A DNA stretch of 64,000 nucleotides, taken from assembly GCA_949987565.1 (NCBI GenBank), contig OX465109.1:10060755-10124754 (forward strand), read 5' to 3'. A program made the position numbers and the translations under genes. Position 1 is the stretch's first letter. The number at the start of each line of letters is the position of its first letter. Shown here in pieces: positions 11,342 through 21,914 of this stretch. The DNA comes from Luidia sarsii. Taxonomy: Eukaryota; Echinodermata; Asteroidea; Paxillosida; Luidiidae. Under the pieces are notes generated by a model. It did no database searches and was not told where the DNA came from. It saw only the letters and a program-made list of their open reading frames with translations.

Positions 11342-13294
11342 ATGGCTGCTGTGTCCTCGGCCACGATGGACTCCTTCGGCTGCCACCTGACCTGGCCCGA
11401 GCTCCAGCACGTGGACCGCCAGACGCTCAGCCGGGAGGAGGCCATCCTGGCCGCGGAGGAGTGGGACTTCCAGGACCGGCCCACCTACTACACGGCCATC
11501 CGCAACCTGCAGGGCTTCATCGCCTTCCACCTGAACAAGCACGAGGAGGCGCTGGCCTTCTTCCTGGACGTGCTGGCCAAGGACCCGGTCAACGTCAACG
11601 CCCTGGGCAACCTGGCCGAGATCCGGGAGAGGCGCTTCGAGATGGAGGAGCACAAGCGGTACCGGCGGCTGCTGGCCGAGGTCCTGGCCCGCCCCAGCTA
11701 CGAGGAGAGGGCTCGGGCCTACGCCGACCGGGCCCACGCCATCCGGTGCTTCGAGCAGTTCAAGCGCTGCTTCAGCTACATGCGCTTCGTGGAGCGGGCG
11801 GCCACCATCGGCACTAAGTGCAGCAGCTCGAACGCCGCCGAGTGGTTCTTCGACTACGCGCTGGCCCTGTACCGACGGGACATCCAGATGTTGTATCTTC
11901 GCAATCTGGCCAGTGCTGAGATGGACGACCCGAGCCCCACTCCTCCTCCTCCTCGATCTGAATGCTACTCGGAGGAGAGGATCCAGGAGGGATTCCTGAA
12001 GGCCTGCAAGTTTTTCTACAAGGTCATACGGACCAGCGCCTCCAGGGATTACCAGTCCCTGTCCTGGGTCTTCCTGGGGATCCTGGTCAACCACGACCCG
12101 GAGCGGAGGAGCCTCGACCAGGCCTTCCCCGACGGGGCCGAGCCCGGCTCGCTGATGGCGGAGGAGTGCTACCGGCGGAGCCTGGTCGTCAACCCAGACT
12201 ATCCCATCACCGTGCGGAGGGTGGGCGCCGAGTACGTCAAGCTGGGGCGCTTCGCCGAGGCCAAGGAGCTGCTGGACAAGTCCCTGGCCTCGCTCAGGTC
12301 CCACTTCGGCCACCGGCACCGAGCCCGCATGTACCTATCCATGTACGAGAGGGCGGACGAGGAGCGGAGGCGGGAGGAAGTGGCCCGGGGCTGGCTGCTG
12401 GAGGCCGCCTGCGACTTCGAGCAGGCGCTCCAGCTGAATGAGGTCCACGCCGACTACTCGGACCTGGGCCACGTCTACTTCCTCCTGGGCGAGACAGACA
12501 GGGCCCTGGGGAAGTTCCAGCAGGCTACCCGCAGCCAGCAGGAAGACTACTTCGACCCGGTGCTGACCCACAGGCGCTGGGCCCGCTGCCTGAAGGCCAA
12601 AGGTCAGCTGGAAGGCTACCGGCTGCAGCTGGAGCAGGCGAAGGAGGCGCGCCTGAAGATCCTGGAGACGCCGCTGGACGAGGACGAGCAGGCGGACTAC
12701 TTCAGCGACGACTTCGACCACTACAGCACCGAGGAGAGGCCGGGCTTCGTCCGCATCCTGAGGGACTACCACTTCTGGTCGGCCTCCTCCAATAGGCGGG
12801 CCTCCGAGCTCAGCCCACCCGAGGAGCGCGCCGATGCGCTGGCGAGCCGGTACCGCTACGACTTCCTGGTCTGGCACGCCGAGAGAGACGCCCGCTGGGC
12901 CGTGGCCCTGGTCCACAAGCTGGAGTCCCAGCACGGGCTGGCCGGCTGCATACCTCGGCGGGACTTCGTGCCGGGCAGCAGTAAGGATCAGGACATCCTG
13001 CGCTGCCTGAGGGAGAGCCACCGGTGCCTGGTGGTGCTGACTCCCAGCCGTCCGGGGGCCGGGGTTGGCCGTGCGGCCGAGGAGGGGACGGGCTGGGACT
13101 CGTTCTTCCTCACTCACGCCGCCCTTGAGACGAGCAGGCGGCGTGGGGACTTCGTGGTTCCCGTCAAGCTCAGGCGCTGCCCCGTGCCGGACGTGTTTCA
13201 GACCGTGACGGCGCTGGAGTGCGACAAGGGGCAGATTCTCAGCGATCACTGGCAAAAGCTGCTGGACACACTCTCCCAGAATTCCCGTCGCTAA
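11342..13294 (+). CDS. Gene A: intronless IFIT-like TPR protein with C-terminal TIR domain (650 aa)
   Basis: Single open frame, GC-rich, no intron. The start ATG lies in a strong Kozak context (CGCCATGGC). Residues 13-17 read CHLTW, resembling the CHFTW motif near the N-terminus of vertebrate IFIT proteins. Residues about 45-440 are helical TPR-like repeats with typical A..L/G..Y..A pattern, interrupted by a Pro-rich linker at about 195-215. An acidic stretch (about 441-480) precedes a TIR domain at 504-650: box 1 YDFLVWHAERD, box 2 RRDFVPG, and a late HW in place of box 3 FW. The residue four after Trp585, normally the NADase/structural Glu (WCxxE type), is Phe589. Family knowledge suggests a cytosolic innate-immune adaptor or RNA-sensing role; that is inference. 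Gene B is its close paralogue in opposite orientation. A TATATA at 11230 lies 112 bp upstream. Confidence 0.9.
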   Translation: MAAVSSATMDSFGCHLTWPELQHVDRQTLSREEAILAAEEWDFQDRPTYYTAIRNLQGFIAFHLNKHEEALAFFLDVLAKDPVNVNALGNLAEIRERRFEMEEHKRYRRLLAEVLARPSYEERARAYADRAHAIRCFEQFKRCFSYMRFVERAATIGTKCSSSNAAEWFFDYALALYRRDIQMLYLRNLASAEMDDPSPTPPPPRSECYSEERIQEGFLKACKFFYKVIRTSASRDYQSLSWVFLGILVNHDPERRSLDQAFPDGAEPGSLMAEECYRRSLVVNPDYPITVRRVGAEYVKLGRFAEAKELLDKSLASLRSHFGHRHRARMYLSMYERADEERRREEVARGWLLEAACDFEQALQLNEVHADYSDLGHVYFLLGETDRALGKFQQATRSQQEDYFDPVLTHRRWARCLKAKGQLEGYRLQLEQAKEARLKILETPLDEDEQADYFSDDFDHYSTEERPGFVRILRDYHFWSASSNRRASELSPPEERADALASRYRYDFLVWHAERDARWAVALVHKLESQHGLAGCIPRRDFVPGSSKDQDILRCLRESHRCLVVLTPSRPGAGVGRAAEEGTGWDSFFLTHAALETSRRRGDFVVPVKLRRCPVPDVFQTVTALECDKGQILSDHWQKLLDTLSQNSRR

Positions 13295-14159
13295 TAATAC
13301 CCCTCCTCCCCTCTCCCTCTCGACAATATCAAAATGTGTATCGTGTATTTTAATCTACATTACGTAGAGTAACCGAGGACTACACCCATCGTAATCACCC
13401 CTCCCCTTCTTTATCTTTATCTTTCTCTTACGAGAAAAAAAGAGATCTCGAAGTACTCTTTTGAAGGATTTGAACAGGGTTTAGTGCGATGAAACAGTTA
13501 CATGTGGAATATCCATCAGTGTGGCTCCGATCAATAACAACGTTTAGGGTAGTCGTGGTTCCAGACGCTGATCTCTGTGCGAGTACGTACGCGTATGTAT
13601 ACTGCGGATCACGGTTGACTATACAAACCAACAACGCCCTGAACCGAGACTACGTTTAGGGCAGTATCGTGCGCTAGGCTCGTCGTCGGGGGACTCTCTG
13701 ATTTTAAACTGAGGATGCCGACTGACCGAAGGGCCAGTAACGTGAGACATTATTGCATACACGGGAACTTGGGAAGGCTGCCATCTTAGGGCTGGCAAGC
13801 TCACGTGGTTTATATAGAGCGCTGACCAGTGCATACCATACGAACAGAGGTCTCGGGTTCAACTCTCGGTCCAGTCTTGTACTTGTACTTTCATAAAACT
13901 GCCCCACTTGTAGGTATATGTGTCTTTGTTTGAAACTGGTCAAGGTCTTGTCATGCAATACTTTTCTCATGCCCCGTGTTGCAGTTGGAAAAGCAAGCTG
14001 CACAAGCCCGAGAGAACGGTTGTCAGCTTGACTTTGGTTTCGAGAGTTGTAGCACGCTGTGGGTTATTCCGTTTGCAAACTGCAAACATGGCACGACATC
14101 ACCGCACCAAAGGGAGAACGGGGTCTCGCTCAATTGTACTGTAATTAAAGGTATTATGA
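13295..14159. other. Downstream of gene A
   Basis: Starts with C-rich CCCTCCTCCCC sequence after the stop. No AATAAA seen close by. Contains the tRNA-like fragment at 13791; no other gene. Confidence 0.4.
13791..13877 (+). mobile_element. tRNA-like SINE fragment
   Basis: GGCAAGCTCACGTGG (A-box-like) and GGTCTCGGGTTCAACTCTCG (B-box-like) then GGTCCAGTC. Looks like the tRNA head of a plus-strand SINE; not a functional tRNA because the anticodon arm is irregular. Confidence 0.5.
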
Positions 14160-14510
14160 GGGTACACCATTTTGCAAAGGTCAAACACTCGCTTCCATAC
14201 TTTGTCAGACTCAACGTGGTGTGCATTAAAATAACGCACGCGCGTAAGTATGTCAAGTCAACCGTGTCATGAGAAAAACCGTGGAAACGGAAATGAAAAG
14301 CTAACTTTTTGAGACATAGAGGGCGGTAGATTGAATTTGTAAAAATGGAACTCTTTGTTCAAACGATGGCTCCTTTTTTTGAAGGCGGCAGATTTCCGAG
14401 CGCTAAAATGTTACGGAAGGTCTGATACCATTATAAACTTCCCCCAATGAGGAACTAATTTCTCAAATTTGGAATGTCCGGAAATTGGGCACTTTGCAAA
14501 CGGTGTACCC
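14160..14510. mobile_element. MITE with GGGTACACC inverted ends
   Basis: Left GGGTACACCATTTTGCAAAG pairs with right CTTTGCAAACGGTGTACCC (two mismatches/one gap) around a 310-bp AT-rich interior. No clear target duplication. Confidence 0.65.
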
Positions 14511-15603
14511 TCTTTTTCCCACCACGCACTGCTTAACACTGCTGTGTGTTTTACCATGGTTTTACCCAGTTGCCTGGAAAAAGAATAACATTCAATGAAG
14601 GTTTGGCCAACACAAAGTGTGATTAGCACCATGTGCTAAACGTCTTCTCTTTGATGATAATAATACTTGAAGGTTTGCATGGTGGAAATACTAAGTGGAA
14701 GGTTTGCAATGACACCATGTAACACGAGGAACTCGGTGGGATTCAAACACGCGATTCATCCTTAATTCTAGTGACAACTGCCTGAATGTTTTTTTTTTTT
14801 TCTCAGCAAGGCAATCTGGCGAAGCACTGATCATGAAGTGCTAGTTAATAGTTATACGTAGAGAAGCAAACCCTCATTGAAAAAAACCCACCCCAACCTA
14901 TTATCCGGAACGAATAAATAAGTGTGTATCAAACGAGCAACTGTTTTGCGAGTCTACTGTCTAGTGTTAACCCTTTGAGTACCACATTGTTTTTCGGTAC
15001 GTACAGTCCGCTACCAAATTGTTTTGAGCCTAAGGCAGCTTTTCATTGCACATTTTATTCAACGCATTTTTTTTCTCAATGAAGGCTCGTTTTTACAAGT
15101 AAAATGTGTGTATGTATTTTGATCAGTTGAACAAGGGCTTTCTTCTGGTTTCAAACTCAAATTGAATCTCTTTACAATAAGCAATTTACAGCCCCATTAC
15201 TCGAAGTCTTCAGAACAGATTCTTTTTTCACCATTTTTTCTGAACAAGTCGCTATTTACAAACCCATTTTTTCATGATCAATTATTATTTGAACGCTAAT
15301 GGTTTCAGTGAGAGCTTTTTCGTTCATGGTCTAATCTTTCATCTGACACCAAGACCAAGTAATTCCAACGAGAAATAGCTGACCGTTTGTCCGAAAGGTC
15401 GTGAGTAAGCTGCCTTTGAACAATAGACCGATTCCGCGAACGAACGTTTACATGCCATCACGTGACTTATAGTGCCGGTATTTTTGCATGTCATTTGGTG
15501 CAGAATAAGAGTGGAAATGAGCAAATTGTCTATATTCTTCTGTGTACATTTCCATCGCAGCTCGATGCCAAATAAGATGAAAAAAAAAAAATACCCACCA
15601 TAA
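14511..15603. other. No gene; transposon end and SINE fragments
   Basis: Two tandem ends of the GGTTTGCGGTGACACC family at 14670-14720 and a degraded SINE family 1 piece at 14735-14865, then AT-rich unique sequence. Confidence 0.45.
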
Positions 15604-15791
15604 GGCCTCTTGTCAAAAAGATCATCGGTTGGGTATCAGATGATTTGACCCGTCCGATGATGTTTCCACCGGATAGCCATCGTGAATTTTTCACCCAAGA
15701 GTCCAGTACAATCGGCTTTCTACCGGGGGAAATTTTATCGGTCGGATGAATTCAACCGGCACTCGACCGATGATCTTTTCGACAAGAGACC
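15604..15791. mobile_element. 188-bp Harbinger-like MITE, TAA TSD (copy 1)
   Basis: Inverted termini GG(C/T)CTCTTGTC extending through AGATCATCGG. Flanked by TAA on both sides. The 3-bp TWA duplication is typical of PIF/Harbinger elements. Confidence 0.85.
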
Positions 15792-16075
15792 TAAGTCACA
15801 TGATGGCATGTATTGTAAACATTGGTCGCGCAATCGGTCTATTCCGCCACAAAATGTGAAGTCCGGCTTTAGTACGTGTCATGATGATAACCCATGTTTG
15901 TGCTTCGGAGTCCGTTTCCCCTCCCAGATAGCGCGGCTCTTATCGGAGGGCTTTCTCGCGTTCCGGTGATAAAAAAAGCCAGAAATAACTTCGCCGGCAC
16001 TTCCAAGGAAGGACGGGACTAATGATCCCTTGCACGGGCTGATACTAGCCACGATTCCGCTGGATGTAAAGCAAA
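15792..16075. other. No gene recognised
   Basis: Short unique stretch between the Harbinger-like MITE and the heptamer element. Confidence 0.35.
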
Positions 16076-16381
16076 ATGAGCAAAATGGGGGAATGCCCGG
16101 GGGATTAACAATTCTCGCTCCCCATTATTTTATGGGTTTTTTCCCCCCGAACTTTCCCCCATTTTGCTCATGTCTGCTCATGTCTGCTCATATCTACTCA
16201 TGCCTGCTCATGTCTGCTCATATCTACTCATTTTGCTCATGTCTGCTCATATCTACTCTTGCCTGCTCATGTCTGCTCATGTCTGTGCTCATGTCTGCTC
16301 ATGTCTGCTTATGTCTGCTCATTTCTGCTCATTTCTGCTCATTTCTGCTCATTTCTGCTCATTTCTGCTCATTTTACCTAA

Positions 16382-16906
16382 ATGAGGACAGAATACAGGA
16401 CATTTATATATTGCCCAATTTTAAACATGTCTTCCCATTTGGAGATCGACACTCCTGGAGTAAACATCATGAATGCTATTTCTGGGATAAAACGCTATGC
16501 TTGTCATCACTGCAGCAAAAGCTATAGTCGGCGATATAACCTTCGAAGACATGAAGAAAACGCACACGGTGCGGGTGAATCGAAAATGGACGACATTGAC
16601 GATGAACGTTACATAAGAACGTTTCGATCAGCCAATTCTTACGTAGAAGATTATCAACCAGGGTTTAAAAGGCGTAGATGTCAGGATTCGGAAACAGACA
16701 GCAGCGGAACTGAATCTACAATTGATGGTGACGGGACTGAATCTAAGGATGATGGTGACGATTTGGAGGAGAGTGATGACGAATCAGAGGAAGAAACCGA
16801 CGATGACTTGTCGGATGAAGATGGGTCCAGCTCTGAATTGGAAGATAATATCGCTTACCAAGACTGGTTGAAAGAGGCTAAAGAGGCAACCAAAGATGTG
16901 GAATGA
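16382..16906 (+). CDS. C2H2 zinc-finger, acidic protein inside a heptamer-flanked element
   Basis: Frame of 174 codons. One canonical C2H2 finger (YACHHCSKSYSRRYNLRRH, spacing C-x2-C-x12-H-x4-H) at about residues 39-62 is followed by a basic KRRRC patch and a long Asp/Glu/Ser-rich stretch. A later Met (about residue 17) could be the start. It ends 11 bp into a second frame (16896-17198) that continues with similar charged, helical character, so the two probably represent one protein interrupted by a frameshift. I do not recognise a named family. It lies between inverted arrays of TGCTCAT heptamers, so it is likely element-encoded. Confidence 0.6.
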   Translation: MRTEYRTFIYCPILNMSSHLEIDTPGVNIMNAISGIKRYACHHCSKSYSRRYNLRRHEENAHGAGESKMDDIDDERYIRTFRSANSYVEDYQPGFKRRRCQDSETDSSGTESTIDGDGTESKDDGDDLEESDDESEEETDDDLSDEDGSSSELEDNIAYQDWLKEAKEATKDVE

Positions 16907-17198
16907 GAAACACGAGAAGTACATCGACAATGGTATGGATGAAAATCAAGCCGAAGACAAAGCCAATAGGAAAACCCACTTGGCAGTCAAGAGAATCTTC
17001 TTTGACAACTACAAGGATTTCCTGTCAAGTTACATGCATCTTGAAGAAAATGAAACCCACCAAGTTATTCTCGCAGATCTCAAAGAAAAACTAGATAAAG
17101 GCATGGAAGTTGACAAGGCTCTGGATAGGGTAAAGGTTAAACACCATGCCGAATTTCTCGGTTTGTTCCAACATGATGAAAGCGGAAGACAACATTAG
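16896..17198 (+). pseudogene. Frame-shifted continuation of the zinc-finger protein
   Basis: Frame of 100 codons overlapping the end of the zinc-finger frame by 11 bp. It begins MWNEKHEKYIDNGMDENQAE and is rich in Lys/Glu with amphipathic helical patterning, suggesting a helical domain that belongs after the acidic region. The overlap ATGTGGAATGA is compatible with a one-base indel, an independent downstream cistron, or programmed frameshifting; I favour a simple break. Confidence 0.45.
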
Positions 17199-17672
17199 AG
17201 ATGGTAAGGATTAGAAAAATCCTATTTCTTGATGAGAGCAAAATGAGCAGGTCGATGAGCAAAATGAGCAAAAAATTAGCAACATGAGCAGGAAATGAGC
17301 AACATGAGTAGGAAAAGAGCAGGAAATGAGCAACATGAGCAGGAAATGAGCAACATGAGCAAAATGAACAGGAAATGAGTTGGTGAATGAGCAAAATGAG
17401 CAAGTGAACGAGCAAAATGAGCAGGTGGATGAGCAAAATGAGCAGGTGAATGAGCAAAATGAGCAGGTGAATGAGCAATATGAGCAAAATGAGCAAAATG
17501 AGCAGGTGAATGAGCAAAATGAGCAGATGAATGAGCAAAATGAGCAGGTGAATGAGCAATATGAGCAGGTGAATGAGCAATATGAGCCGATGAATGAGCA
17601 AAATGAGCAGGTGAATTAGCAAGATGAGCAGATGAATGAGCAAAATGAGCAAAGTGAGCACAAAGACAGACT

Positions 17673-20600
17673 GTTATAATTGTTAAATAGTCTAGCATTT
17701 GTATCATCATGAAGTTTACCTCAGTTACTCACTCCTCCTCGTTATAATGAATCTGTTTTGTTTATTGATTGTTCAAAACCGGTGGTGAATGAAAATAGAA
17801 TAAAAAACGTGGGAATGACAACCAAAGCATTGTGTTCCGACAGATCGAGTCTATTGTTATAATATTTAATTGTACAAACACTTTACGGGGAAAAAATACG
17901 TAGGTCTACTGTAGTTTTTTATGGCCTTTAGCGTCAGGCTGCAGATGTTTCCAAATTCAACCCCAATGAATGTGACTGAGGTTCGAAGTATGGAGCCATT
18001 CCATGGTCGAAGTAACAGGTCCGAACAGGACCGCCGAATGAATGGTTAATCCCGATGAGTCACCGTGTAGTGACGGCAGCTAATCCTGCTCGCGTAAACA
18101 ACTCGGTGCACAACCAACGGATCATCGGAAGGGGTACCGTATTCATGTCCAGCTTGTGCTGGTCAGCGGTCATTGCCTAATACAATGGGTATCCTGCAGT
18201 AGGTTCGTACCATTCGTTCGTTAGGAGAGCATGGTCCGTACTCCTACTAGCAAAAGATCCCAAGGTATATACGAATAGTTTGAAAACGGATCACTAAGGA
18301 ATCATACATGTATCTACAAAATAAACATGTATCTACTTCTAGCACGAGTATCTCGGAGGAATTGCACCGCGGCGGTGAAGGTAACCGCGTGTGGGTTCGT
18401 AATGTACATGTACGTATTTCACTCACTGCATATTAATTTTATAATAGTGTTTCAAAATTTGGTGGGCCTGACGTTTCGATCCTAGCAGGACCTATCTCAA
18501 AGGCAGAGAAATGTATAGGGATACATGTAAAGTGATACAAAAACTGCAGATTTCCAACAAAATGAGTAGACAAAGAATACACCAACTAGGAATTTTTAAA
18601 GGGTTCATAGCTTCCCCCCTCCCCCCAAAAAAACCCAAAGAGATTATGTCGGCTTAAACAAAGAAATTTTTTTTTTAACACCTATCCATTTCATTTGTAA
18701 CTTTTACTTTATTTATTTATTTTACTTAACTAATTTACTTTTTACTTCACTGTATAATTTTTCTTAAGGTAGCCTTGACTATACACTTAACATTGTATGT
18801 TTTACTGTTTGCGTGAAATAACGAATAAAATACTTGAAACTGTATATCGCCCGTTGACCACTTAAGGAATGTTCTGGTGAGTTCCGGTTGGTTTTAGGCA
18901 ACTAGTGTCGTCTTTCATTTAGTTGTGTACACGTGTTTGTTTTTGTTTTGCTTTGCTTGACTAGGGGAATACTAAACCTACGTGTCTCTGCACATGCATT
19001 TTGAAATGAAATAAGCCTTCAAAGTCCACAAACGTCTTCAGACCATACTATTTACCGAAGTGCGTTCTTGTTTTTAACACACATAAAAAAAATAGAAAGA
19101 AGAAAACAAATTCAACAGTGTCAAGTATAGAGTTCCGAAGTATAGTCCATTTTACTTACTTAAAAAATTCCCGTTTCTTATACTCGGTGCTTATAACATT
19201 ACCGAAATGCTGGGGAACATGCCCAGACACGTATCGCCCCAATAAATTCAGCCCATTGTTATCGATTGATATCCATTGATCGGTTTCGTAACATTACCGC
19301 ATTTTCATAATCCTCAGTAGGGTCACCACGCGACCTCTTTTATGATCCTCGTTGGGGTCACCGCTGTGATCCTCAATGAGGATCATGATCCTCCTCTCAA
19401 AATCGAGGTCAAATGCTCACTTAACACTACTGGTACCCTACCTCTAAAGGACAAACTCAATTTTTGAATTAAGATACATTATGGTACATTTTAAAGGAGC
19501 ATTCAATTAAGTACTTATTGATACTGCCACAGGAAACACACCTGATAATGTATAGCATTTGACCGACATGCAATGACAAATCATGACCAAAACCCGGCTT
19601 AGGCTTCGGCTCTGTCTCCGTTATCCAAAATCTGAAAACATGTGTTAGAGTTCTTTGCTGGAGTTGGGCTTTGGGTTCCTTTTGTCCCCCAAATGCAGCG
19701 CAGCATTAACAAAACGATGCCAAAGGCCTCCTGTACTCATGCATTGGACCTTGTAAATGGACGAAAGAAAAAGAAGATAAACCCGGAGCCTGAACCTAAG
19801 CCTGGTTTTGGAAAAGGGCCGTGTAATGTAACGCCGGAGGTGGATGTCACAAAGCCTTACGATGCATCGTAACTCAGCTTACGATGGATAACCCATCTTA
19901 AGTGTTTACAGGCCGTATGGTGTCTGCGCATCGCTCAACGTCTCACGATTGATCGTAGGTGATACGATGGGTTTCATGAAATCGACCGTTGCACCGTACT
20001 GGCCCGAGCAACGTGTACACTGTATTTGGCATCAGAATATTCGGGGAAGGATCGGAGGAGAAAAGAAACAACAACCCGAAGAAGACACGAAACCATTATA
20101 TCGACCACATCTCGATCTCGGCAGACGCGAGGCTTCATGATAATTATCTTCGCTTCGAGTTTTTGTTCTTCTTTTTATAGCGCTCTTCGTCAATGGCGGA
20201 AATTTCTGCGTTTGATACTGCGCAGCACCAAATAATGTACAACTTGCCCATTCCCTTTTACACATGCGACTAAGCCGTGCAAGAAGGCCATCTGCACACA
20301 CCACCCACCGAATCGCAGAACATGTTCACCATCCACGTATGACACGGCCTATGAACAAACTTAGTACCGGTAGCGGATTTCCCTAAGGGATAAAACAAAT
20401 AACCTAATCATTTTTACAGTCCTGAAACAGAAAAAAAGTGATTTAAAACAACGATTTGTTATAGAGGAAAACGTCATCTGTCATTGTCTTACGGACACTT
20501 CCTCACGGGGAAAGTTCCTTTCCCGTATCGCGACCCCTTGCACCTTAAACCCTTGGGTCGACACTCCTACATTGTGGGGAGGAAAACAAATGTTTGGCAA

Positions 20601-21113
20601 GATCTTTTGTCCAAAACTTTGTCTGGGCGCCTCCCTGGCTTGTCAGAAACACTGGTCGTTTGTGATTGGCACGGATCCCAGATGATTAAACAATATTGGC
20701 CTTTCATCGAGTTCTATCAACGTTACAAGTTGATAGTTCGGTCAAATAATGCATGTATGATTGTTTTAAGTGACTATATAGTGGTTTAGATATTCAAGAG
20801 GGGGAAGCACAAGGTATACTCGAGTAATAGTTCCGCTTATTTCCGGGGTTGTATTGAGTGTAGGCTCCGTTCTTGTGGCGACCAGGTACAAGTTCGAAAG
20901 TTCATCGCACAATAAAATAAAGCAAGCGATTTATGGGTATGTGAGGTATGTGAGATCGAAAGACAGAAATGTTCGCATGTTTACATGAAACTTATACAGT
21001 TTGAAGATGGTTATGGCAAAAACCTCGCACTGAAATAAATCTGTCTAAAATGCTTAATTTTTTTTAGAAAAGAGCAAAGATTTTACGTCTCACCCCGAGA
21101 TCTAAATTATTTT
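17673..21113. other. Gene-poor stretch with dispersed repeat fragments
   Basis: Includes a GACGTTTCGATCCT foldback end at 18465-18510, AT-rich sequence to 19200, a short repeated GATCCTC(A/G)(T/G) motif at 19305-19395, and an AAGCCTTACGATGCATCGTA repeat at 19849-19900 whose inverted relative is at 37382-37431. No exon supported. Confidence 0.4.
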
Positions 21114-21310
21114 TCGGAACAGTACGGCGTTGAATGCTGCATTTTCGCGAACGCGAAACGAATGAAGCGATTTCCACGCGGACGATCTTCTCGAGACTCG
21201 CTTGGCGGATTGAGCTGAAATTTTCACAGGTGTGCCATTTCATGCATAATTATGTTGATGGATCAGACAACGTATGGATGTTATATTTTGACCTCGACCG
21301 ATGTTGTGCT
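21114..21310 (+). repeat. Dispersed repeat, pair of 48878-49070
   Basis: Shares AGTACGGCGTTGAATGCTGC, TCTCGAGACTCG, GGCGGATTGAGCTGAAAT and TTTGACCTCGACC in the same order with 48878-49070. Confidence 0.7.
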
Positions 21311-21914
21311 ATCCCTTTAACTTCCATGCATTAGATAATAGCCTGTAAGAACTAAAGGAGACTACGTGCGAGTGTGTCCTCTCTTCGAGGGATAATGAAT
21401 TTTGTGGGGGCATAAGTGGGGGCATGTTAGTGTATGAGCCTTTTTTTATCGAATTACCAAGGAAGTGGGGGCTTTCTGTGAAGAGTGCGCTTAGAGTTTT
21501 GTGGTAGAAGCTTTTGTATGTGTGGGAACTTGAAGATTATAAAGACGGAGGTCCGATAGCGTTTGCAATGAACACGGCAGCGCTCTCGTCGGGCGTGAAC
21601 TTTCCATAACGTGCCTTTGTGGCAGCGAAATTTTTGTGTTTTCGTGCGCGAGTCCTGCCCACACACTGCGCTAGGGGATTGTGTAAAGACGCGCATTGTC
21701 GTTGTCAGCGGTCGATCGGTCGGCCGGTCATGACCCTGGCTGGCTTACGCCAGCCAGACGTCTGAGCAAGGTGAGGCGGCATGGGAGGGTGAAGGAGGGA
21801 AGGGGGTGATTAGAAATGGCGAGATTTCTGGCGCGGTCGCTGGTATGGACAAGGTGAACAACGACAGTGATCTCGGCGTTTTGATAATAATAGGAGGAAA
21901 AGAAGAGAGGAATA
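21311..21914. other. No gene recognised
   Basis: Unique sequence leading into the GGA-rich array; no exon supported. Confidence 0.35.

Larger units (their letters stand above)
16076..17672 (+). mobile_element. Candidate mobile element: zinc-finger gene between inverted heptamer arrays
   Basis: Left flank (about 16154-16378) is an array of TGCTCAT with 2-6 bp linkers; right flank (about 17230-17660) is an array of ATGAGCA, the reverse complement, with AAA or GGTGA linkers. At the left edge an 18-bp perfect inverted repeat (16076-16093 with 16154-16171) frames a short palindromic loop. No target duplication could be identified, so the ends are approximate. The layout resembles a DNA transposon with subterminal repeat arrays around a DNA-binding protein gene. 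Confidence 0.5.

Noticed and set aside
11060..12319. 419-codon minus-strand frame opposite gene A; likewise 811-codon plus frame over gene B (28266-30701) and 496-codon minus frame over gene C (44157-45647)
   Set aside because: Antisense frames in GC-rich coding sequence with rare stops; their residues are the shadow of the TPR-TIR codons and show no domain.
18040..18085. Hammerhead-ribozyme-like CCGATGAGTCACCGTG
   Set aside because: A stem II-like GTCAC/GTGAC hairpin is present, but the core has CCGATGA rather than CTGATGA and GGCA rather than GAAA. An apparent CTGATGAG at 42066 lies in a SINE fragment and also lacks a proper core.
19642..19872. 76-codon frame beginning MLEFFAGVGLW
   Set aside because: Short, no domain, overlaps dispersed-repeat sequence.
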